Source: Torymus aiolomorphi (taxonomy: Eukaryota; Arthropoda; Insecta; Hymenoptera; Torymidae). From it: a DNA stretch of 64,000 nt. The position numbers and the translations under genes were made by a program. The notes below the pieces were generated by a model. That model did no database searches. It was not told the origin of the DNA and worked only from the letters and a program-made list of their open reading frames with translations. Below, piece by piece: positions 1 through 11,746 of this stretch (the stretch's first letter is position 1; every line of letters starts with the position of its first letter). The DNA lies in assembly GCA_036365515.1 (NCBI GenBank), contig CM070877.1, forward strand, positions 9,457,101 to 9,521,100. The letters run 5' to 3'.

Positions 1-3000
1 CAAGTCGGCGCGCTCTGGACCCGAGAGGTATTTCTGCGCGGCGAATCGCCTCTCGAGCTCGTAGACCTGGGCGTGGGAGAAAGCCGCGCGACTGCGCTTC
101 TTGCGCCCCGGAAGATTCGCAGCGCCGTGGCACGCCGCCTCGTACAGGTCGTCGTCCATGTCGTCTGGAAAGCACAAGGTGGAGTTTGAGTTGGTTATAA
201 TTATTTCACGGTTGCTATATAGTCGTATGGAATTTATTGAAAAAATAGTGACATAAATTTCAAACAGAGTGAAGATTGGTCGTCAATTGGTCGGTTTCCT
301 AAAGCCGTGAAATGTAATCTTAAATCATTACCCCTGGTGAAAATCGATTCCATTATTTATCTAATAAATAGCTAGTTTCACCAATATCTGTCAAAAACTA
401 GACACGATGAAACGATTTTTCCGATTATATTCGCCATTTAATGGGCAGAATAATAGAATAAGTTTTTCACAGATTTACAATAGCTTATTTATGAGTATTT
501 AAAAGATATTAAAGTTGACCAATTTTTTTTAGTTAAAAAATGACTAGTAAGAGGCTTGCTTTTATGACGAGGAGTGAGAGAGACAGAATCGAACGGAAAA
601 ATCATTGTTTTTGTTTGTATCCCCTAAAACAGTACACTATAAATAAATTAAATATCAATAATTCGCGTGTACGTTGAAATTTCCTTTAAAACCTGGGACA
701 AGAATACCCAATACTCGGACACTTTTGGATCTCATTTTTAAATGATGATTTTAGAGCCAATAACGCAAATTATTCATACTTTTAACGTCTTACCATTAAT
801 TTAGGGCTAATTTTACTAATTTATGCAAAGAAAAAGACTCTAACATGTTTTTTTTTTTATTAAAAAATTAAGTTCGAAAAAATGTAAACAAGACCGCAGT
901 ATTCGGACGTCGAGTTGGATGCAATACTCGGACATCGGTTTGACGCAGTACTCAGACATATGATTTTAAATGTGTCCGACTACTGCTTTATGCGAATTGA
1001 GTGGAATGTTAAGTCGGACAAAAATTTGCCTATACCTTCTTCTGAAACATAACCTCGATAAACTTTTAATTGATTTTGTGATGATTGTAAGGTCTGAATT
1101 AATACAAGATCGATTTTATTACGTAACTAATATTATAATGAATAAAATTGAACCATTTTTGTTATCAAATTAAAACAATAATAGTGGTTTTTTTACTGCT
1201 GTCCGAGTATTGGTGTCAATTTTCTCTTTGTCCGGGTATTGAGTATTTTACCTTACCAAAACCCAATCACATGCCAAGATATCTCGCTACTTATCAAAAC
1301 CCCAGAAAACTCCTATTATACCGATCCACCCCGCCTGCACCCGCAACCTCTCTTCCTCGTCATCCAAGAAACATCAGACGACCGCCACATCCTAAGACTC
1401 GTGCGCGAGCAAAGAGATGAAGGACGAGCGCAAGCTCCCAGAGAAGTCGAAGGGGAGAGAGGGGGGAAAGAGAATTTCTTTAGCTTTTGATGTCTCGTTC
1501 AAACATTAACACGTGCTACTCCAATTTGTTTACCCATCCGCTACTCGGTAATTTCCCCCTGCGCGCGGGCGCGAGTGTGCACATGGGCGAGCGCCAGAGA
1601 GATAAAGGCGTTATTCGTCGCGCGTGATGATTATAACGAGCGCAGTGAGAGAGGGAGAGAGAGTTTAGTCTGTGCGCATTTTCGCTCGAGTGTAACGACA
1701 TTGTTCGGCCGAGAGTCGGTTCTTATATGCACAATAGCGGAGTGTGTCTCTCGGACGTAAACTTTCGGCGCGTGTTTAGAGAGGTGAGGTGCAGCGGTGG
1801 TCCGCAGGAAATGGATTGTTGCACGAGGCTCGATATGTTGCAGTTTGCAAATTGGACTTTTAACTTATAATGTTGGACAAATAATCGAGTTGTATCTGGT
1901 GTGTGAAATTTTTGTTTTGTTTGGAGGTTTAGGCGTGGATTCATTTATAAAAGAATCATGGTGATGAATTTTGAATTAAAGGGTAACAGCATTCTTAGAT
2001 TTTTTATTGGTGGTATGATTGGTCTAATATTATCAAAGAATAAAGCTAGCTTCAAGTTTTTTATTTGTTATTAAATTTAAATGTGATTAACACTTAAACA
2101 AGAAAAAAGTTTAAGCGCGCGATTCACACACAACATTTTCTAGTTGCGTGGAATGATATAATAATAAACAAGAAAATTGTAAAAATAGTAATTTTGAAAC
2201 CTCCATGTTACCTATATAAAAGTAACTTTTGAGTTTATTCACGGGTGAAATTTCAAAATCTTGCAACATGATGAACAATCACCGCGAAAGCCCGAAATCT
2301 GAATTCTTAATTTTGCGATTAAGTGATGGCTGGGATTATTTCAAATCAGGTTTTATTGAGTTTTATAATTTTTTTTTTTTAAATAAATTTTCACCTAATT
2401 ATTCAAAAGAAATTTCTTTTCTTTACCAAAAACAGCCTTTATACACTCATATATTATTTACCCAATGAATTCAATAATCATCATGTTGTTGCATTGAGAA
2501 AATCATACACGGTGAAAAATTGTACTACACTTAATTGTAACTGTGGGGCAAACTCATACCCTCGTGAAAATATGAATCTGTTCTAAATTTACAATAAAAT
2601 ACGCTACTTTTTATTACAAAATCATTTTCCACGATCATAACCCAAAACACAACATTTTCTACAATTCAATTTCGCAACAACCCACCCCCCGACCCCCATA
2701 AAAATTCACAACCTTTATCTCCACCTTCCCCCACGCCACTGTCCAGGAAATCCGGGCCGCTTCTATATTTGACCACTTACTCCGCGCTCACCCCCCACAG
2801 CTAATGCTTTCGTCGCCTGTCATCCTCCTACTCCGCGCGCGTTACCCAATACATCAGCTAATGAAACGGAAGCTACGTCCGCACTAAAATCATCACTCCT
2901 TTTCTTACAAAAACTAATTAAGCCCACGCGGATTCTACGTACATGTTTTCCTGCGAATCACGCTCGAAGCTCGCTTTCTCCGTCTACAGGAGGGGATCCT

Positions 3001-4795
3001 TGAGGTGGGCAATTTTCTGAGTGCCGCGCGCGCTTTGAATCGGTGCCAACTCGTGTCGGGGCATTAGTTAATTGCGGCTTCGATTCGCTGTTTACCTGAC
3101 GCCGATACGATCCCCCGCCCTTCTATTGTGCGAGGAACGATGAATGGAATACAAGGTATATATAAGCGAAAAATGTAGATTCGCGTGATTCAGAGCGGTG
3201 GGGTGGGTGTAACTGTCAAGTGCGAGAGAATTGCTTGCGTGGGTAGTGGTAGGGGTGTGTATATATGTATGTATGTTTATATGCTGTTAGTAGAGGGTAT
3301 GATTGATTCTCTCTCTTACAGGAAGTAAGAGGGGTGGGTGTGTGTATGTGGGTGGGTTGAGAGTGGCGGGAATCCCTTGAATTCTGTAACCCGAGATCTT
3401 CGATTTCGGCCGCTAAGAGCTTTGAGTTCAAGTTCATGATTTTTATCATCGAAAATGCCAAGTAAATGATTGTAATGACAAAAAAAAGATTATTCGTGAT
3501 CACTTAAAATATTTAGTTAAAATTTTTAGTACTTAATTTACAACTAAGTTGGTCTAATTGGAAAACCAGAAATATAAATTATTTTTTACGACATTAAAGT
3601 TGATCATAAATCAAATAGAACACTACTGACAAAACACATATTATTCAGGATTCTTTTAAGATTATTTTTAATAAATAACTTCTTTCATTTTATCTTATAT
3701 AAATCAAAACGTCCAATTCGTGTAAAATATTAAAGGCAGGACAACTGTACCAGTACACGGAGAAAAATAACATAGGAAAAATTACCATATTTGATTGTAA
3801 GTCGAGGACAGACTGAAATCCTCCAAAAAATTGCCATAATTTATGGTAAAAATTGCCATAAATTTATGGCAATTTTTCCTACATTGTAAAAATTACTATA
3901 AATTTATGGCAATTTCTACCATAAATTATGGCAATTTTGTGGAGGATTTCAGTCTGTCCTCGACTTACAATCAAATATGGCAATTTTTCCTATGTTATTT
4001 TTCTCCGTGTACTTGACTACAACCATTCGACTACTACAATACCACGATATAATAATCAAGCACCATGACGCATGCTCAATCAGTTTCTAAAATAATTCTC
4101 ATTATAACCGCACGCGACCACGCGCAAAAAAGCCCCTACAGAAGCTCTAAAATAACACGGGCTAATCATGTTACTCAACAACCTACGAGCAGCTCATCCG
4201 CCAGCACTAGGCGCCGACCTATCTATCTATCTATCCATCTTCCCGCAGCGCGCCGCAAGTGCACGCACGCACGCAGCCTCGTGCGGGGGTTTTTCAAGTG
4301 GCCACTTATGCACTAAAATAACGCTCGTTCTCGTTTCTCTCTCTCGCTCTCTATCTCTCGCTCACCGAGGTATTTACTTTTGCTCATGTCCAGCGCCTCG
4401 TCCTGCTGCCGCTGGTGTTCCTTCTGCTGATGATAGCTGTGCTGTTGCTGCTGCTGCTGCTGTTGCTGCTGTTGAGCATCGGCGAAGGTCTGCGCGTGAT
4501 GGGGCAGGTTGGAGAAGCTGGCGGTGAGGGCGAGGTTGCGACGTAGGAGATCGAGCTCCTTGGCCATAGCGAGGTCGGGCAGAAAGTGCTGCAGTCGCGA
4601 GTCGTGGTAGGCGAAGAGTCTCGTCAGCTTCTGCTTGTGTTGCTCGGCACTACTGCTGCTGCTGCTGGGGATGAGGTCGAGGTCCGGAGAGGATGGTGAT
4701 GATCGTCGGCTGAGGATATCCGCGATGCTAAACGGCGTGGGCTGGCTGCTCGCTTTCGGCGACGTCGAAACGTTCCTTCGCATTGTGTCCTCCAT
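1..4795 (-). CDS. bap: bagpipe / NKX3-type homeobox transcription factor, 5' part (exon 1 and start of exon 2)
   Basis: Two exons are visible on the minus strand. Exon 1 is 4366-4795 and exon 2 is 1-164, continuing off the window. The donor G|GTGAGC (4365/4364) and acceptor TTCCAG (166/165) join in phase 1 to give 198 residues in frame. A nearby alternative donor (GTAAAT, a few codons upstream) is also phase 1, so the junction is uncertain by about 4 codons. An EH1/TN repressor motif, TPFSIADIL, sits at residues 20-28, and a glutamine run lies near residue 110. The homeodomain starts near residue 165 ([20 protein letters not shown]) and is cut at about homeodomain position 34, before helix 3. 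The [23 protein letters not shown] stretch is characteristic of Bagpipe/NKX3. In Drosophila, Bap is a nuclear regulator specifying visceral mesoderm. The same-strand neighbour tinman at 17-19 kb supports the identity. A downstream Met at residue 5 is a possible alternative start. Confidence 0.9.
420..620 (+). repeat. Old dispersed repeat fragment shared with the 50.8-51.9 kb element
   Basis: The segment around 540-590 (TGACTAGTAAGAGGCTTGC and the following GAGTGAGAGAGACAGAATC) is nearly the same as about 51335-51385, inside the TTAA-flanked element at 50836-51934. Flanking similarity is patchy, so this is a degraded copy of that family. Confidence 0.55.
703..1248. mobile_element. MITE-like element with CAATACTCGGAC termini and subterminal repeats
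   Basis: The left end AATACCCAATACTCGGAC (703-720) matches the reverse complement of the right end, TTGTCCGGGTATTGAGTATT (1229-1248), at nearly every base. Related copies of the motif (GTATTCGGAC, AATACTCGGAC, GTACTCAGAC, GTCCGACTACTG, GTCCGAGTATTGG) recur at about 902, 924, 947, 976 and 1200. Internal copies of the terminal motif resemble transposase-binding subterminal repeats. There is no coding capacity. Confidence 0.55.
1249..3752. other. Intronic sequence without a recognisable gene
   Basis: AT-rich DNA with two CpG-richer parts (about 1390-1850 and 2650-3480). A (TG)-rich stretch near 3240-3360 and a TCAAGTG (NK2-like) site at 3216-3222 are visible. The short open frames carry no recognisable motif. 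Confidence 0.6.
3753..4012. mobile_element. Fold-back MITE, CACGGAGAAAAA family, copy 1
   Basis: A 260-bp almost perfect palindrome runs from TACACGGAGAAAAATAAC to its mirror image, GTTATTTTTCTCCGTGTA. The arms carry GGACAGACTGAAATCC and repeated AAATTGCCATAA blocks. Two further complete members (46974-47230, 56176-56413) share the termini and layout but not the whole interior. The ends read TACAC...GTGTA, so a TA target duplication is possible. Confidence 0.85.
4293..4310. promoter_or_regulatory. Back-to-back NK2/Tinman-type binding sites beside bap exon 1
   Basis: TTCAAGTGGCCACTTATG contains TCAAGTGG (4294-4301) abutting CCACTTA on the opposite strand. TCAAGTG is the established core for Tinman/NKX2-5 proteins. 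It lies about 55 bp into the bap intron. Drosophila bap is a direct Tinman target, so a functional site is plausible; occupancy is inference. Confidence 0.45.
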
Positions 4796-7464
4796 GGTTT
4801 CACGTATTTTTCCTTTTTTTCTTTTTCTTCTTTTTTGTTTACCAGGTCATATCAACAACGTTGAAACAATACGCGCTTTCTTCACGATATACGAAAAAGT
4901 CCACTTATCAACACACGTCTAATACGAGCTCGCTCTCCCGCTCTCTTTCTCACTACACGACCGCGCGCATCGCACCCTTCCGCCGGAGTGTGTGCTTCGC
5001 TCAAGTGCATCACCCCGTCCTCCTCTCCTTTCGAGAGAGAGAGAGAGAGCGAGAGGCCATAGAAAAGCTCTTCGCGCCTGAGGCGGAGCCACGCGGCTTA
5101 GGTTAGTCGGCGCTCTGGCCTCGCCCACCGTGGCCAATCGACGCTCGGCCGAGTCGCTGCCGCAGGCCAATGAGAGGTGGGAGACGCGACGGCACGAGCT
5201 TGCGATGCGAAGGCGCTGAAAGCCCGCGAGCGAGCGTACGCTTAACAAAAGTGCCTCTTTTTAACTTTTTCCTGCTGCCAGAGACGGAGAGTGTGTGCAT
5301 GGAGTGAGTCTTTTTTTAAAGAGAGAGAGAGAGAAAGGGGGGGAGGGAGGAAGGGGTACGCGTGGGTGCACTTGTTACGTTTATGGAAGTTTTGGTGGCT
5401 TTTTTTTAATAAGATTGGGCAGAATGATGAAGCTAGTTGGTTTTTGTAAAAAGCTGGTTTTGAAGTAGAGGCAAAATTTTTCGTTATTGTTAGGATTATG
5501 TTTTCGTTATAATTAATAATTATAAATTTTTTACTATTTTTTCAAAATGTTTGGAGTAACATAAATAACATATCTTGAAATAATATATCTTTTTCACTAT
5601 ATTAGAAGTTGTATGCCGTCTTTAAAAGGTTGTGAATTATTTAATTTTATTTCTGTGTTATTTGAATGTAGCACTAAAGGTGTATGACTAAAGGTCATCA
5701 AAGGAAATTTTAAAATTTAATTCATCGATTTATACATAAAAAATTATATCAATAATTCTGTTAAGCTTAAACTATTATTAAACTTTTATTCTCTCCTTAA
5801 TTGTTTAAATATTGTTATAACTTCGTGTTTTTTAATTTTTTTTTTATTTTTTTTAAGTGAGCGGGTAGAGCGTTGAAAATTTGCTAGTTTATTTGAAAAG
5901 TAATATAACCTCATATAAAAATCAGACAATTTTGTCTAGTTTTTCTATCTCGAACTTATTTCAGTGAATTGTTGATTATTAGTTGCAATATAAATTAGAA
6001 TAAATAATTTCTTCAAAACTAATGTACGTTGACAAAAAATTAAGCGAAATTTGCTGCGCTTAGACGAGAAGTGTGGACTCAGACAGTTTTATTTTTTATT
6101 GAATTAATTTATTTGTACTCATTTTCTTGATTTAAATGTTATCTAGTCAATGCAGTGATCTACCAAGTTATATAAAAAGTTATCATAATAAAATTAATTA
6201 AAAAAAAATATTTTGACTTTTTGATCTGTATAAGAACAAATTGACAAATTTCTCAACTTTATTTTAAAATTAATTTTTTCAGTAATTAGCAAACTTTAAA
6301 TTACATTGCTCATTGAAAAACTTCCACCATTCTTGAATAAAAATTTTCTTGCAATTATTGACAACGTTAATTATAAAAAATCTCCATTGTCTGCTGCACT
6401 AACATTACTCGTACCAGTCGTCCCTACCCATCCCAGCAGCTCCTTCAAAGTCCCACTTTCGCCACTCCACTCTATACTTATCGAATAAATTACTTCAACC
6501 CAAAACGCCGAGAGAAAAAGACGTCTCTCTCTTTCGAAAAGTCCCCTTGGCCAGCATTAATCGCACGAGCGAACTTGGTCAGTCCAAGAAACGATCTCGC
6601 GCGTGCGAAAATTCACATCGATATATATACTGGCGCAGTGGCAGTAGGCCATCATCAGGTCAAGTGAGGCGTGTTTAACGCTCCTGTGGTTCACACCTAA
6701 TTAAACAGGCACACACACACAGTGAACTCGGAAGCTCGCTGCACGGCGCACGTGACAGGCGGGCACACAATGCCGCGCCACCAGTCTTTAGCGCCGATTG
6801 TCATGTAAAGCACACCCCGCGTGTCGAGCCCATAGTCGATGGATATACGAAACTTGCAAGAGACCCGACGAGAGAGATAGAGGGAGATGGAAAGAGAGAG
6901 AGAGAAAGAGCGAGCGTGAGTGAGTGCGAGAGAAGTTTCAAAAATCATTAAAGTCTATTCATGTGCTTTGTAACAGACTTATTGTACTTGACACGGTCTT
7001 TTCTAGAATTTTGGCTAAGTAAGCTTTTGAAGTTTGTTCATTGAGATGAAATCATTGTGAAATAGTATGTGGAATTGCTGGAATTATATCTTTTAGAATA
7101 TTGAAAACTTTTTCACAATAGAAATATTGTTAAAACGTTGTCAACATATGTTTTCAATGCAATGATGATCTTTCTAAAGATACTATTTTCTGATACTAAA
7201 GGGTAAAATTAATGTAAAATATACGTAAAGAAATATTTGAAAAAATTCTTCATTTTTTCAATTCTCTAGTCATTGAGGAAAATTATTTTTTTACTTTCAT
7301 AATTATTGAAATAGTTTGTTAGATGAGTTTTTTTGTAATTCAATATACCTGAAATAAAAAAAAATGAATTTCGTTCGTAATTCGTGTATATACGGTTTCT
7401 AACAACATAAATATAAACAAAGCCTCCTCCAGGAAGAAGCAAATATTTATTTAGATTAAATTAA
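4796..7464. other. bap 5' flank: promoter-proximal GC-rich part followed by AT-rich DNA
   Basis: Bases 4920-5340 are GC-rich with a GAGA run (about 5034-5050) and a TCAAGTG site at 5001-5007. They presumably include the bap transcription start, but no TATA box or initiator can be assigned with confidence. Bases 5400-6480 are very AT-rich. A second CpG-richer patch (6520-6930) holds TCAAGTGAGG at 6660-6669 and another GAGA run at about 6890-6910. No gene is recognised. Confidence 0.5.
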
Positions 7465-8179
7465 GGGGGGGGGCATGGTTAATTCGTAAAAAAAATGGGT
7501 CATTTTTAATGATTTTTATATTCGCTCCAGTAAATGAAAATTTATTTTAATAAAAAGTATACGATTCAGTAAGTATTGTACAATATTCATTGAAAAATAT
7601 TAAAAATTAAGCCGTTGGCAGCAATTCTGCGGAGGTGCCTTGACAAAATGTTATTTTGCGGTGGACAGCATATCTCAGCACTGGATCGTCTGAAATTAAA
7701 AATTGAAACATATATCGTTAGATAAGCACATTCTCGAGGTAACAACGAGAGCTTTTTTTTTTTTAATTATTAACAATTTTACAGTAACAAATATGTCAAT
7801 TTTTTTTAGCAAAAATCGGTGTTTCTATGTCAAAGTGTCACCAAAAATTGAAAAATCGAAAAAAAAAATCCCTCTCGTTGTTACCTCGAGAATGTGTTTA
7901 TCTAACGATATCTGTTTCAATTTTTAATTTCAGACGATCCAGTGCTGAGATATGCTGTCCACCGCAAAACAACATTTTGTCAAGGCACCTCCTCAGAATT
8001 GCTGCCAACGGCTTAATTTTTAATATTTTTCAATGAAAATTTCACAGAATATTGTACAATAGTTACTGAATCGTATACTTTTTATTAAAATAAATTTTCA
8101 TTTACTGGAGCGAATATAAAAATCATTAAAAATGACCCATTTTTTTTACAAATTAACCATACCCCCCCCCCCCCCCCCC
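7465..8179. mobile_element. TTAA-flanked 715-bp palindromic element with poly-G/poly-C ends
   Basis: It is flanked by TTAA at 7461-7464 and 8180-8183. The left end is a G run then CATGGTTAATT; the right end is AATTAACCATA then a C run of about 18. The arms are about 320 bp and match almost base for base (for example GAATCGTATACTTTTTATTA and GCCGTTGGCAGCAATTCTG appear in both). They meet around a loop near 7780-7860. No transposase is encoded. The TTAA target points to piggyBac-type mobilisation. Confidence 0.8.
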
Positions 8180-8183
8180 TTAA

Positions 8184-10353
8184 CTTGCTCTTTACTAAAA
8201 GAAAATGATATAGCAATAAAACTATTCTAATTATGTTTCCTTGTGATGCTTAATGTAAGAGGATGATTATTTTATTACATAAATTTTCATCTTGTGTAGA
8301 TAATTTTCAACAATTTCATCTTTTAAATCAATATTTATAATAAAAAATTTACATCAGTGACTGTGCATCTACAAAATAATCTTCAAGCATTACAACACGA
8401 AATTCAATAAAGGAACAAGTATTAACTCCAAGTATACCAGAGGGTCTTTAACGATAAGCTCCGTTTAGACGCGAGCGTCGCGGCAAGTTTCGTCCGCAAG
8501 TAAGTAATCTAAAAGTTCAAGATAAGAAGCGAGAGAGGGCGAGTGCGTTTCCTTTTTTTCCGAACCAATCTAATCAATAATAAATTATAGGGAACGAAGA
8601 AGCTGCTCCTGCGCCCCCAAAGACGACGTCTCTTTCTGACCCTCCCGCTCAATTGGTCGCAATTCTTAAAGACCTTAATTGGCGCGGAAAATTATACCTT
8701 ATTTCGAGCTCTACCCCTCGCAGCCGAGGACCAAGCGAGAGACTTTACGCTACTTTTTCGCAGAGGCGAAACTTTTTCTCCCCCCGACTCGACTTCCTTC
8801 GGGAAACGCTTCGATGTGTTTTCACTGGTAATCGAATTAATGCTCTTGACTTGTTTAAACGAAATACAAAACAATACTGTAGTAATACTGAAAATGTATT
8901 GTTGCAGCAGTTGCTGGTGATACTACTGCAACGTTCAACTAATATTAATGTAACATTATCAAGTAGACCGCTACTAATTGACGCAGCGTGTACTTCTGAA
9001 AAACGAGCGCGCTTCTCAATTTAACCCTAATACACTTGAAATTTACTTGCGCGCGGCCACGAGGGAATGGCGCGAAAGACATTTAAAAATAATCCTCGCG
9101 ACTTCATTCATGGAGGCGCTATACGCTCGAGGCGCGCGCGAGAGCGGCACATACGCTCGTATCCGCGGAAGAACATAAAAACAAGAAGACCGGATGACTG
9201 CCGACTGTTTGTTAGTCTTGGCTTTTAAAGTCCACACGTCTGTCAGTCCGAAGATGTAATATTAGTGCTTAGTATATGCAGCACTGTTCATTCACTCGCC
9301 TTCTTCATCGTTTCGCCCCCCCCCCTTTCTCTCTCACTCTTTTCGTGCTACTTTTATTTTTCCGATTTCGTTTTTTTGGGTTTCAGATCAAGATGTTGGT
9401 TTGTGTTTGTTACAAAATTTACGGTCGTTTTTTTATAAGCATAGCGATATTTTAAGAGTGCCTCATTCGCCTTATATTACTTTTGCTATATTCTTTTGAT
9501 TATATTTTTTCGGTGTGAAAACATTGTCGTTTCTCTGGTTGGTCATCTAACTACTAAAGATTTTGTCACTAAAATAGTTTGATTACCGCATAACTATAAA
9601 AAATTGCTCTAATAATAGTTTACTAATTCTACAATGATAACATTTTAATTCCTTATACTAAGAAATGAAATGAACGTAATAATGTTTGAGAGTGCACAAA
9701 GATTTTTAATTTTTAATGTATGAACTCTTCCCCGTGTCTTTAATCACATTTATGGATTTACAATAAATCAATTGAGAAGTGCTCTAAGAATATATCCATT
9801 ATATGCCATTAAGTTAAAACAATTTAAATAATTCATAAACGTTCAGTTTGATAGAAAGTAAGTAGGTCTAAACCTCGCAAGAGAAATTTTCGCTACTTAG
9901 AACACAAACATTAATATTTTCATACTCATAAATAATGATAATTTTTTCATTTTTATTGTGATATATCTTTATTATCTACATCCAAAGAAAATTTTAAAAG
10001 GATTTTGTAATTATCTACAGCTGCTGTACATTACCATTTCTTGATATACGAACTGTAATAGAGTTACCCCCAGTCGCGCGTTATCCTGATTCTCCCACAC
10101 TATAGTATCCTACTTTACCGATAACGGATGTTTTACCCGCCCTTCGTGCAGCTTTCCATAATCCTTGCTTCTGCTGCACAATATTTTCATGTCTAACGCA
10201 AATATCTTCTATAAAATTTAATGACAACCTTTTGTCATTTGTAAAAAGTATTTTGTCTCGTAATTTACTGCTATGTTCATGACTTTAAGCTTCATCAATG
10301 ACTAAAGTCGTTTTAAACAAATAGAGAGTAAAATCTAAAGAGACTAAAATCTA
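8184..10353. other. Intergenic stretch without a recognisable gene
   Basis: A CpG-rich patch at about 8450-9240 is followed by AT-rich DNA, with a C/T-rich run near 9317-9340. The open frames here have no homology I recognise and are probably chance. Confidence 0.5.
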
Positions 10354-10977
10354 GTAAAAGAAGTTACTATGGCCCAAATATTGCACATAGTATTAGCCAA
10401 GTATGGGCAAGATGTGGCCTATAAAAAATATTTGAAGAAATATTGGCTTTATAATGCCACGGCGCCGGAGCCACACACGGCTTAGCTTTAGATATATCTT
10501 GGGCAACTATCGCCCACAAACGAAATTTTTCCGTTTCGTGTGTGTAGCAGTAAAAGAAGCAATATTTGGGCCAAATTTATCCACATTTTTATAAAAAGTT
10601 GTCAAGATGTGAGAAAAACATCCTTATATTGCAGAACTATGTCTACATATAAATAAAATGTATCGATATCGTGGAAGTAATAAAAATAAAGAGAAAAATT
10701 ATATATTATGATATCAATAATAAAAAAAAATACATCAAAATCCTATCTTTAAAAAATGATGGATTTGTTATAATATCAATTTATTCGTGATTTGGTTGGT
10801 GGGAGTAATGGGTTGCTAGGTTACAAAAACAAAAGTAGCGCGAAAGATTGAGAAAATTACAGCGCGCGAAGCGCGCTTAAAGATGGCTAGTATATTAAAA
10901 CATGAAAAAATTTTCTCATGCCAAGCATTTCAAAAATATCGGTAAAATAAATTAATATCGTGCAAGCTAAAAAATGA
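10354..10977 (+). repeat. Left terminal inverted repeat of the 5-kb element
   Basis: It matches the reverse complement of 14905-15404 apart from the Helitron insertion and scattered changes. It contains recurrent GGCC/GGGC-flanked motifs (GGCCCAAATATTGC at about 10372 and its mirror image at about 10560), so the arm itself has internal fold-back structure. Confidence 0.8.
10741..10890 (+). mobile_element. Non-autonomous Helitron (150 bp) inserted in the left TIR
   Basis: It starts with TCCTATCTTTAAA and ends with hairpin GCGCGCGAAGCGCGC, a ten-base spacer and CTAG. It is inserted between A and T with no target duplication. The right TIR of the host element gives the empty site: CATCAAAA runs straight into TATATTAAAAC. 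These are the defining Helitron features (5' TC, 3' hairpin and CTRR, A|T target). CTTTAA near the start and TTAAAG near the end form short subterminal inverted repeats. Confidence 0.9.
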
Positions 10978-11746
10978 AGTAATAAAAATTATACAGAAAA
11001 GAGGTACATTTAAAAGAATGGAAATAAAGAAATTTTTTATATAAAAAATTTTATTTATCAAAATAATAATTTGCTTTATACATTCTCACTGTTTCTCAGA
11101 GTTATTAGCTGGTTCAATTATGTATTCTCCTTGTTGTAAAGAAATATAATAGTATATTACGTACCTAGGCCGGGAAGTAGGATATTACATTCGCGTATAG
11201 GTTGCCGTCCGAGGTGAAGCCGAGTTTTTTAAAAATTCCTTCAAAATGGTGGATTTTAAATCAAATTTTTGACTTTAAAAATATTAATTGGAAAAATTAA
11301 GGGATGCGAAAAGCTTCAGTCAAAAGAGATATAAAAATCAAAGATTTTGGCCCGTATCCCATTAAAAAATATCAAATGGTTCAGCCTGTAGGTTACGGAA
11401 GGATACAAATTTTAAAATCTCAATATCTTTGGATAAAATGGGTTTACAGACCTCTGATAGGGCTTATTTCCTCAAAAATAAACTATATTTGTATAATATA
11501 TATATACAAAATATCATTACTGATCAAAATTTTTATTTTTTAGGTTAATCCAAAAAAAAAAATTTTTTAACCCCCTTAAGAATGTTCTTAACCTTTTCTT
11601 TTTGTTGATCGATACACATCGAACAATATAAAGTTGTCGTTATTTGTTTGTTTGGTTGCTAACGACAGCTACCCAACATTTATATACTTGCCTGACAACA
11701 TTGGTGTAGGTTAATTTTGATAGCTGAAAATTTATCAGCTAACAAT

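Larger units (their letters stand above)
165..4365 (-). other. bagpipe intron 1 (about 4.2 kb)
   Basis: This is the intron between the two bap exons, bounded by a consensus donor and acceptor. It holds an old repeat fragment (about 420-620), a MITE (703-1248), a fold-back MITE (3753-4012) and a pair of NK2-type sites near exon 1 (4293-4310). The stretches 1390-1850 and 2650-3480 are CpG-richer and could hold regulatory DNA. Another TCAAGTG site lies at 3216-3222. No second gene is recognised in the intron; the short ORFs here look random. Confidence 0.8.

Noticed and set aside
11298..11576. Possible further TTAA element (TTAAGGGATGCG ... CCCCCTTAAG)
   Set aside because: Both ends contain TTAA, but the adjoining bases are not inverted copies of each other.
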